A stretch of 64,000 nucleotides of DNA from assembly GCA_012295275.1 (NCBI GenBank), contig CM022671.1, positions 6,479,727-6,543,726 on the forward strand, written 5' to 3'. The DNA is from Chrysomallon squamiferum. Taxonomy: Eukaryota; Mollusca; Gastropoda; Neomphalida; Peltospiridae. Both the position numbers and the translations under genes were made by a program. This document shows, piece after piece, positions 1 through 9,958 of this stretch. The notes beneath the pieces are model-generated. The model made no database searches. It was not told where the DNA came from and saw only the letters and a list, made by a program, of their open reading frames with translations. Each line of letters starts with the position of its first letter. The stretch's first letter is position 1.

Positions 1-310
1 CATGTAGTCATATCTGTAACATACAACAGACATGTAGTCATATTTGTAACATACAATAGATGTGTATTCATATCTGTAACATACAACACACATGTAGTCA
101 TCTGTAACATACAACACACATGTAATTGTAGCTGTAACATACAACACATATGTAGTCATACTTGTAACATACAACACAGTCATATCTGTAATGTACAACA
201 TACGTGTAATCATATCTGTAACAAATAAGATGTCATATCTATAATATACAATAAACATGTAACCACCTGTATAATATACAACAGTCATATTCATAACATA
301 AAACACAAGT
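1..310. repeat. 30-bp minisatellite carrying copies of a 3' splice site (FBXO21 intron 10)
   Basis: About eleven diverged units of roughly 30 bp, each with the core CATATCTGTAACATACAACA. On the FBXO21 (minus) strand each unit reads TGTTACAG followed by ATATGACTACATG, that is, a 3' splice site plus exon-like sequence. Joined to exon 10, which ends with AG as part of a codon, this reads Arg-Tyr-Asp-Tyr-Met, as expected for the next stretch of the YccV-like domain. The true exon 11 probably lies just outside the window. Confidence 0.8.
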
Positions 311-386
311 ACATGTTCACATTTACAAATGACATGGTTGTCTACCCTGTATGTAGCTCTTCATGGTGAGAAGATATAAAAGTTAC

Positions 387-3300
387 CTTTTGTGCTTCAT
401 AATCATTCCAACAGAAAACTTCACATCTTTATTGTCTTTCCTGAATTTTGGCTTTTTCTGCAATATTAAATAAGAATGAAAAAAGATTATTTATACTACT
501 AACAGAAATAATTAAAAAGTTTAGTTTTCATACTTCCTGTAATTGTGTAACCAGGGCAAACAACTCTGTCATTACTGATACAAATGATCAATTTGACATG
601 AGTAGGTGACAATCTTAATTTTGACCAATTTTTTTAATTCAGTGTCTTTTGACAGACAAATGCTGTGTTTGCTAAGTATATTTTAATGTTAAAATATGGT
701 TATAATGCTGATACAAGAGAGATCATCTACAGATATCTTTCTAAAGTCTACATTATCAAACAGAGACAACACATATATATTTAATGTATATTAAACCAAA
801 AACAAGAAAACACATAACACAGTAAAATTTAACTTGTTATATAAGTCATATACAGATACACACAATTATCAACAATGGCTGGGAACACCCTAACATGAAC
901 CCCAACAAGAACAGAACTATGACTGAATCTGTCGCACTCCTCTAACCAAAGTTCTACTCACAATTTTAGTATGCTTAAAATGTTCTGTTTAATATTAAAC
1001 ACAAATTTTCTACATTTTACTGGAAAAGATCCGAAACAAAAACTAAAAACCTTTTTGCTGTTTTTGCTGGCGTTGTTATTCTCCTGCATCTGCACCTGGG
1101 CTTCTTGCTGTAGGAAAGCCACAATTCCCATCCGACTTGCGTCGAGATCGGCAATCCTCTGTAAGCTGTCCAGAACCTGAAAACACAACCCACCCACATC
1201 ACTGTTTAATTATAGCTTGTTCATTCGAGTTTATATTAAAAAACACAGGCATTTACTTCAGATAGTTTTTTCTACAAGTGAAGATGTTTTACGTACTTCA
1301 AAATAAATTTTTATTTAAATGTAGATATTTACTTGTTTGAGTTCATTTTAGATTTAACTGTAATGTTTACTTACATGAAGTACATTATATTTAATTGTAG
1401 ATGTTTACTTATTTGAGGAAAGTTTATATTTAAGTGTAGATGATTACTTACTTGAATTAAGTTAATAATTAAAAGCAAATGTTTACTTACTTGAAGTAAG
1501 TTAATAATTAAATGTAGATGTTTACTTACTTGAAGTAAGTTAATATTGAAATGTAGATGTTTACTTACTTGAGGCAGGTTTACATTTAAATGTAGATGTT
1601 TACTTACTTGAGGGTGGTTTATTTTCAAGTGTAGATGTTTACTTACTTGAGGTACATTTACATTTAAGTGTAGATGTTTACTTACTTGAAGCAAGTTAAT
1701 ATTTAAATGTAGATGTTTACTTACTTGAGCTAGGTTTATAGTTAGGTGTAGATGTTTACATACTTGAGGTAGGTTTATATTTAGGTGAAGATAGATTCGA
1801 ACTTGTAGAAGTCTCATCTCTAGATCATCAGGACAGATAGTGAGGAAGAGTTCCAAGGCATTTCTGAGAAACATCAGACTGTCGATTGTCTGACTCTGAT
1901 GTCTGCCAATTCCTATCAGGTTCCGAGCCATCCTCTCAAACACCTGTAATAATACACACACACATGAATTATAAAACACCTGTAATAATACACACACACA
2001 TGAATTATCAAAGATCTGTAATAATACACACACTAAATTATCAAACACCTGTAATACACACACTGAATTATCAAACACCTATAATAATACACACACACAT
2101 GAATTATCAAAGATCTGTAATAATACACACACACATGAATTATCAAACACCTGTAATAATACACACACTGAATTATCAAACACCTATAATAATACACACA
2201 ATGAATTATCAAACACCTGTAATACACACACACATACACTGAATTATCAAACACCTGTAATAACAACACACACACATGAATTATCAAACACCTGTAATAA
2301 TACACACACACACATGAATTATCAAACACCTGTAATAATACACACACACACATGAATTATCAAACACCTGTAATAATACACACACTGAATTATCAAACAC
2401 CTGTAATAACAACACACACACATGAATTATCAAACACCTGTAATAATACACACACATGAATTATCAAACACCTGTAATAATACACACACATGAATTATCA
2501 AACACCTGTAATAACACACACATGAATTATCAAACACCTGTAATAATACACACACACACATGAATTATCAAACACCTGTAATAATACACACACTGAATTA
2601 TCAAACACCTGTAATAACAACACACACACACGAATTATAAAACACCTGTAATAACACACACTGAATTATCAAACACCTGTAATAATACACACACACTGAA
2701 TTATCAAACACCTGTAATAATACACACACACATGAATTATCAAACATCTGTAATAATACACACACTGAATTATCAAACATCTGTAATAATACACACACTG
2801 AATTATCAAACATCTGTAATAATACACTCAATGAATTATCAAACATCTGTAATAATACACACACTGAATTATCAAACATCTGTAATAATACACACACTGA
2901 ATTATCAAACATCTGTAATAATACACACACACATGAATTATCAAACATCTGTAATAATACACACACTGAATTATCAAACACCTGTAATAATACACACACA
3001 CATGAATTATCAAACACCTGTAATAATACACACACTGAATTATCAAACACCTGTAATAATACACACACACATGAATTATCAAACATCTGTAATAATACAC
3101 ACACTGAATTATCAAACACCTGTAATAATACACACACTGAATTATCAAACACCTGTAATAATACACACACTGAATTATCAAACACCTGTAATAACACACA
3201 CACATACACTGAATTATCAAACACCTGTAATAATACACACATACACTGAATTATCAAACACCTGTAATAATACACACACTGAATTATCAAACACCTGTAA

Positions 3301-6300
3301 TAATACACACACATACACTGAATTATCAAACACCTGTAATAATACACACACATACACTGAATTATCAAACACCTGTAATAATACACACACTGAATTATCA
3401 AACATCTGTAATAATACACACACTGAATTATCAAACATCTGTAATAATACACACATGAATTATCAAACACCTGTAATAATACACACACTGAATTATCAAA
3501 CACCTGTAATAATACACACACTGAATTATCAAACACCTGTAATAATACACACACACTGAATTATCAAACACTGGTAATAATACACACACAATGAATTATC
3601 AAACACTGGTAATAACACACACACATACACTGAATTATCAAACACCTGTAATAATACACACACAATGAATTATCAAACACTGGTAATAACACACACACTG
3701 AATTATCAAACACTGGTAATAATACACTCAATGAATTATCAAACACCTGTAATAATACACACACTGAATTATCAAACACCTGTAATAATACACACACACT
3801 GAATTATCAAACACCTGTAATAATACACACACTGAATTATCAAACATTTGTAATAATACACACACTGAATTATCAAACATTTGTAATAATACACACACAT
3901 ACACACACATGAATTATAAAACACATGTAATACACACACACACATGAATTATCAAACATCTGTAATACACACACACACTGAATTATAAAACACCTGTAAT
4001 ACAACACACTGAATTATCAAACACCTGTAATAATACACACACACTGAATTATCAAACACCTGTAATAATACACACACAGACACTGAATTATCAAACACCT
4101 ATAACAACACACACACACTGAATTATCAAATATCTACAATAACAACACACACACACACTGAATTATCAAATATCTACAATAACAACACACACACACACAC
4201 ACACTGAATTACCGAACATCTGTAATAATAACACACACACTGAATTATCAAACACCTGTAATAATACACACACAGACACTGAATTATCAAACACCTGCAA
4301 TAATACACACACTGAATTATCAAACACCTGTAATAATACACACACACACACTAAATTATCTAACACCTATAATAACAACACAGATACTGAATTATTAAAC
4401 ACCTGTAATACACACACATGAATTATAAAACACCTGCAATATCAACACACACACACACACTGAATTATCAAACATCTATAACAACACACACACACTGAAT
4501 TATCAAATATCTACAATAACAACACACACACACACTGAATTATCAAATATCTACAATAACAACACACACACACACACACACTGAATTACTGAACATCTGT
4601 AATAACAACACACACACTGAATTATCAAACACAGTAAATTATAGAACATACTTAATTATCAAACACAGTAAGTTTTAAAACATGCACACATTTGGCTGTC
4701 ATTTTGCAGCAGTCTACAGTTCTTTGAATCAGAGGAAACAGCACCAGATAACAGACATCCACCAGAAAGTTTGTTTCAGACAAAGTCACATGATCACTGG
4801 TTGTAAAATACATCCTGTGAATATTCAGACACAATACTGTATACTGTATCAAGTAATCTGTGAATTATTTAAACAAAACTGTGTAAGGTAATCTGTGAAT
4901 TTTCAGACATTGTGCTTGTTTACATCTCTCTGTGGGTTTTGTTTTTTTGTTTTTGTATCTGTACACTGTGGACATTTATTACAGAATCAATATTATCCCA
5001 AAAAACACAGTAAACATATCACCACTGTTTTACCTGCTGGGGTGATGTGTTTGTATAAATGTCACTGCTGACACTCATAGAGACAGGAATGTCCAACGAT
5101 GAACAACATTCTTCCTGCTTCATAAATATTCCTTTTCTGAAGGCATCGATGTAGGTGTACTGCTGATTTGGTGAGGCCCTGAAGTCACAACAATATTCCG
5201 TTATCAACTCAAATAATATGTAAATTATTTTGTTTAAATTAAAGTGTATTTCTGATAGTCCATGCATCAAGACATAACACTGAATCATAAAACATATTTC
5301 TGTGTGGTTACTTTGATTAGTGAAACCAACCTTTGTTAATTACAAAGTGTGAAAATTCTATACTAAACCTACAAGGTGGCATGAAGGAAAAAATTAATCA
5401 TCCTTTCATGACATAACGTCACAGATAAAAAGATGTAAAAAAAATTAAAAAATATTGAAAGTACAGATAATGTTACCATTATTTAGGTCATTCTCTTCAC
5501 CGAGCAAATAATTTCAGGTACAAAATGATTACAGGAAAGACGAGAAAACACACAAACAGTACTGTCTATATTTAAATATTTTTAAAGTACTCACATTGGG
5601 TTTTCCAACCAGCGGAGCAGAAAGTGAGTCGGGAAACTGACAGGCTCACACGCAACTCCCAGTCGCCTAGCAACACAGCTGTAAATAATACAGAGCGTGA
5701 TGGGGATTCCCCTTCTTGTCTCCAACACCTGCTCACGAAAACACAGATCAGAGTAGATTTAGATTACATTTTACAGTAAAATGTCCAGGAAAACATGGTT
5801 GAATTTAGAGTCTATCTAACTTACTGTTTACAGGAAAATGTCCATGAAAATACAGTTAAATTCTGAATCTATTTAAATTACAGTTTACAGTAAAATGTTG
5901 ATGAAAACAGAGTTCAGTTTAGAGTAGATTTGAATGAAAGTTGAAATTAAAATGTGTACGCATCTTTTAACACTGATTTCTCAAACATGGAAAAGTAAAA
6001 TAAAATCATTTAGTAAATCGGTAGTGGCAATTAGTCAGAAAGATTTACCAACAGATTTGATCCTCAAACCTGACAGGTTTCACATGACAACTCAAGCAGT
6101 GATCATCTATTTTTTAAAATCTGACATTAATAAACTCTAACAACTGAAATCACAAACATCACCTTGTCTAGAAATGAGTTGTCAGGGCTGTAGTACATTG
6201 TGTTGTTGCCTTGGAAACCCAAATCTTCAAACAGCACATGGTTGAGTGACTCCAGAACACACCTGCACTGTTCTGGACTCCACAGCGATGTAGTGAAATC

Positions 6301-6714
6301 TAAAAATAACACCAGCTTAATTATACAATAATGAAATCTTTAATTAAATTGTTTGGGGTTTTTTTTGCTGTCTTTTTTTTTTTTTATTGCTGTTGTTGTT
6401 TGTTTTTGTTTTGTTGTTTTGGCAAGGGTTTATGGTATTTTTATTATTATTATTATTATTTTTTTTTTTTTTTTTTTATCAAAGAAAATTAATAAAATTC
6501 TTTCATTTTCAGAAAAAGGCCTTTTATATTAATTATCTCATGAACAGACAACAAACACCACACAATAACAAAAACAACAACAACAAAAAAATAAAAATAA
6601 AATAAATGCAGTAACAAGAAAATAACTTTTTTATAAGTGTAAACCTATTTGACCTACAGCAAGATATTATTGTAACATAAGATAATAAATTTTAAAAAGA
6701 AAAAAAAAACAGTT

Positions 6715-6758
<44 letters not shown>

Positions 6759-7713
6759 TTACAGACAAACAGATAGACAGATTTATATACTGAGTGTGAA
6801 AACACTAAAACTGTTTATGTTGTAACTTACTACTGGGTATCTGTGAAGATCTGCAGGCTGGGTGATCCTGACATTGTGAATGAAGATGTTGATGTACTCG
6901 ATCTGCGATGCTGTCGAGGTTGTCACTGACGATGTTTACGGTAACATTTTGAGTTGGCTGACACCACTGACTTATCAAAACCGCTCCTGTGAAATCACAG
7001 AGAACAGTTGAAATGTGAAAAAAATGTAAAACATAATAAATTCATGAGATAAATAAATGTGTGGAAGGGAAAGAAAAAAAAAAACAAATATATATATATA
7101 TAATAAAATAACCAGAAATGAAAGAAATAAATAAAGAATGGATAAAAGAATGAAAAATAAAACAAATTTTGATAAAACTGAAACCATAGTAACACTTTAC
7201 ATAAAAACAGAATCCAAAACATTTTTTTTTTTTTTTTAAACTCTGGGATTTCTTTAACAAAATTTTGTAATAATTATTATACAGACACAGACAGACAGTT
7301 GAGCAGACAGTCAGACAATTATGTAAGAACTGTGAACTAATCTAACATTTCTGAAGCAACAAAAATTCTCTGATATAATAAAAAAAAATGTTTCTAAAGA
7401 CGAAAATGTTCAGAAGAAATGTGTGGTAGAAATGGTGTCTCTGATACCAAACCTGTTTCTAAATTTTGTTCTGATTCTGGCAGACTAAGAAATGTTTGCC
7501 ACTTCTTGGTTAAATGTAATTGTTGAATGTGTCGCAAAACTTTCTCAGCATAGTATTTTTCTGTCAGATTCTCATTCCTGGATAAAGTTTTTAAAAAAAA
7601 GAGAGAGAAAAAAAAGAGAAAACTGAAAAATGGTGGTATTTCGAACATATACATATATTATATTCTGATTTTATTATTTTTATTATAAAACAATTTATTT
7701 TAATTTATATATA

Positions 7714-7769
<56 letters not shown>

Positions 7770-9166
7770 GTTACAATGTAATTATTGCTATTATTATCGT
7801 TATTTTAATAAATAAAAAATATTTTTTTAAAAAATGTATATATCATTTTAGTAATTTTGTTTATTCAATTTCATTATTTTATTTTATTTTTACTTATTTT
7901 TGAAGTGGAAAAAACAATATCTCAAAATATAAACAAGTGACGTCTTACACTTTTGTGTCGTACAGTATTTCCAATAGTTCATCAACAACTGCAGTGCTGG
8001 CGTGTTCATCTTCATCGATAAGAGAAGCAAATGGACCAAATCCATCCTTTGAGATTTCCTGCATGTGATAAAACTGGGGTGAAAGCTGCTGCACCAGTTC
8101 CCTGGTTCTCCTCCCAAATAAATGCCTTTGTTTGTAAATTTCAACCCAATTTTGTTGAGTCCGTATATCATACATGTCCAGCATGGAAGGCCACCTTAAA
8201 TTATTATTATTATTATTTATATGTACATATGAATACTAAAACCTTTTTTTATTTTATTATTATTATTGTACATGTTACCCAGTGGTTCTATACATTTAGG
8301 TATTTGGAATTTCATGTATATTACTCATTCTGTTGTTGTTTTTTAGTTTGCATCCTCGAATATTTTAACTAATCAGGTGAAGGAATTGTTGGGACTTGTG
8401 TTATACTGACTTAGTGTGACTAGACGAAAAGTATGATCTATCCAAGTTCATGCATCGTTAATATAATTAACTGTTATTTAATGCAAAACAGTAACCATAT
8501 AAATTTCTGCTTAGTTGTTGTTTCGACTTTATCAAGAAGTTGCTGCTTTTTGTTTGATTGTTTGTTTGTTTTTAACATTGATGATACATTGATAATCACT
8601 TGTCAAAATTACACAAACGCTGAAACGGAGTTATCTTCTCTGTGATAAAAACAAAACAACGTGATAGTAGTTTAAGAGTATATAATCGTAATATTGATTT
8701 TATTTTCAGCTGTATTTAAACTCTTTCCAAAATTACTTATAGTAATAGATAAAAATTAAATGTGCACAACCTCTGTTGTTAAGAATATTTCTTTCTTTAT
8801 CATGCCATCGCCTGATTCACAATCGTGACATCGATGTCACGATATCATATACCGATTGTACGTCTGTATTACTATCAGTGTATCGCATTCTTACCTTTGC
8901 TCGAGTTTTACTTTCCACAAGTCATTGCTCGTACAAACATCATGCAACTTGCGACACGTCAGAGAAACACTTACTAAATCTTCAAGATGAATAGTTAAAG
9001 TTTTAAGTACTACTTCTATTATTTCGTACGGCAAATCAAGGAACTGTCTTTTATCCGTCGATTCCATGTTTGTGATGTTTACTTCAAATCGGCAATGTTC
9101 GTAAAGTTCCGTAATTTCAACTAGACCGAGGCTTAACAGTGACTCGCGGCGGAATGAGGTTAACAT
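387..9166 (-). CDS. FBXO21: F-box only protein 21-like gene (partial, 10 exons visible)
   Basis: FBXO21 is the substrate-recognition subunit of an SCF ubiquitin ligase. Exons with GT/AG borders and consistent phase: 8895-9166, 7949-8194, 7453-7577, 6831-6986, 6163-6299, 5595-5728, 5034-5178, 1764-1943, 1051-1176, 387-457. They give about 530 residues; the C-terminal end lies left of base 1. The F-box is at residues 42-88 (FLDLPYEIIEVVLK ... LTCRKLHDVC). The transglutaminase-like SirB1-type region follows at about 215-420 (GAVLISQWCQP, RRGIPITLCIIYS, LGVACEPVSFPTHFLLRW, YTYIDAF). A helical segment spans exons 8-9. Exon 10 opens the YccV/HemiN-DNA-binding-like domain (VKFSVGMIMKHK). The start at 9166 follows an in-frame TAA; an alternative ATG at 9067 would sit just before the F-box. 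Introns 7, 8 and 10 hold minisatellites described separately. The family order of domains matches throughout, so the identification is firm; exact splice sites are inferred by reading. Confidence 0.93.
1260..1763. repeat. 39-bp minisatellite carrying copies of the exon-8 splice donor (FBXO21 intron 8)
   Basis: About twelve units of 39 bp, with TAGATGTTTACTTACTTGA as the best conserved part and older, decayed units towards 1260. On the minus strand each unit contains CTTCAAGTAAGTAAAC, which matches the real exon-8 end and donor at 1764/1763 (CCTCAAGTATGT). Part of each unit is therefore a copy of the last codons of exon 8. The 39-bp period equals 13 codons and the exon-8 reading frame stays open across the array to about 1371. 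Confidence 0.9.
1944..4640. repeat. 33-bp minisatellite carrying copies of the exon-8 splice acceptor (FBXO21 intron 7)
   Basis: Roughly 75-80 tandem units, typically 33 bp, with small length changes in the AC run. The core is ATTATCAAACACCTGTAAT followed by AATACACACAC. Read on the minus strand, every unit carries TTATTACAG then GTGTTTGA, the same junction as the true exon-8 acceptor (AG at 1945-1944, exon beginning GTGTTTGAG). The array abuts the exon directly. The commonest period is 11 codons, so long stretches are open in the exon-8 frame. The repeat-encoded reading frames on both strands are not treated as genes. Confidence 0.95.
4641..5033. other. Unique remainder of FBXO21 intron 7
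   Basis: AT-rich intron sequence between the minisatellite and exon 7. A short internal duplication around AATCTGTGAAT is visible near 4856 and 4890. No exon, RNA gene or mobile element was recognised. Confidence 0.5.
5738..5925. repeat. 57-bp tandem repeat beside the exon-6 acceptor (FBXO21 intron 5)
   Basis: About 3.3 units of 57 bp, each beginning GAAAACA and containing TTTACAGTAAAATGTCCA. The array starts ten bases outside exon 6 (which begins at 5728 on minus) but, unlike the exon-8 arrays, does not include exon sequence. Confidence 0.75.
6718..6760. repeat. (TA)n(CA)n microsatellite
   Basis: An uninterrupted TA run followed by a CA run inside FBXO21 intron 4. Confidence 0.9.
7707..7767. 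repeat. (ATT)n microsatellite
   Basis: About twenty ATT trinucleotides in FBXO21 intron 2. The surrounding 7655-7915 is low-complexity AT sequence with no other feature. Confidence 0.9.
8822..8843. promoter_or_regulatory. 22-bp perfect palindrome in FBXO21 intron 1
   Basis: Perfect inverted repeat with 11-bp half-site ATCGTGACATC and no spacer. It lies about 50 bp downstream of the first 5' splice site and about 320 bp from the FBXO21 start codon. The symmetry suggests a dimeric protein-binding site, but no factor is assigned. Confidence 0.5.
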
Positions 9167-9775
9167 TTACTGAGGTGAGAAGAAGAGTTTCGGTCTATAT
9201 ATGTCATGTTTAATTGCCTTCGCAGTTTTGTTACGTAAAGTGCAGAAAAATGCATAAGTATTAGCTCTTTATTATTTGCTTTTGTGCTGGGTTTGAAAAC
9301 AGGTTAATTTCAAACGCATGTAAATTATTTTGTTGCTAAGCTGTTTTGAAGTATGTAGCCTATGAGGTTGCTTTCATTATGATTATCATCATTATGATTA
9401 TGATTTAATTATGATTATCTTCTAAGGCAAAGTTACTAAGCTTATTTAATTACTTTTATACTTTCATTTTGCTTCATTATATTTCAGGACAACTTCTTGT
9501 TCTTATTTTGTTAAATATAATGAAAACTGGCATTTCTATATTACATTAAAATAATACTTATGAAATTCAAAATTGCATTTTAATTTTAATAATAATAGTT
9601 TATTATATACTGTGTGTTTTATATAATTTATATCACCTAGATGTTAAATTGTGAACTCAAAATTCATAAAGTATCGTTTTTACTGTTTTGCAGGCTAGAT
9701 AATCTCACATTTCAAGTACAGTATTAATGAAGGAACTTGAACTGAAAAAGACTGAATAACATTTAATCTGTCACC
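9167..9775. promoter_or_regulatory. Divergent intergenic region between FBXO21 and the small membrane-protein gene
   Basis: The two genes point away from each other across about 600 bp, so a shared promoter is plausible. A good 3' splice site (TTTTACTGTTTTGCAG, AG at 9692-9693) suggests that the plus-strand gene has an upstream non-coding exon. No TATA box was recognised. Confidence 0.5.
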
Positions 9776-9958
9776 ATGTTGCCTGAAGACAAAGCCCAGA
9801 TAGTTCAGAAACTGTCTGGCTACATCCCAGCTTTCACAGACGTCTTTGATGAAGAGTCCTTTTACATATTTGCATTTTTATTTGCTGGACTTACAGTAGT
9901 TGCAGCTATCGTACTGTCAAGATATGTTGAACTGAAAGATGCTGGTCATGTGGATTGA
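9776..9958 (+). CDS. Small single-pass membrane protein, 60 residues
   Basis: One-exon coding region starting after ACCATGT and ending in TGA, with a polyadenylation signal AATAAA at 10208-10213. The first 28 residues are polar and acidic with an amphipathic feel (LPEDKAQIVQKLSGYIPAF). Residues 29-49 form one hydrophobic helix (FYIFAFLFAGLTVVAAIVLS). The short tail RYVELKDAGHVD follows. The positive residue just after the helix and the acidic N-terminus fit an N-out/C-in or tail-anchored-like arrangement, but topology is inference. Codon use is ordinary, the length is that of a micropeptide, and the splice acceptor 83 bp upstream supports a real transcript. I do not recognise the family with confidence and give no function. 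Confidence 0.7.
   Translation: MLPEDKAQIVQKLSGYIPAFTDVFDEESFYIFAFLFAGLTVVAAIVLSRYVELKDAGHVD

Noticed and set aside
2601-3559. Long open frames of 275 and 317 codons on both strands inside the minisatellite
   Set aside because: They arise from a stop-free repeated unit whose period is a multiple of three. No start context, domain or transcript signal supports a separate gene.
1944-4640. CRISPR-like array, because of the regular 33-bp repeats
   Set aside because: There are no unique spacers; the whole unit repeats. The setting is an animal intron and the units copy a splice junction.
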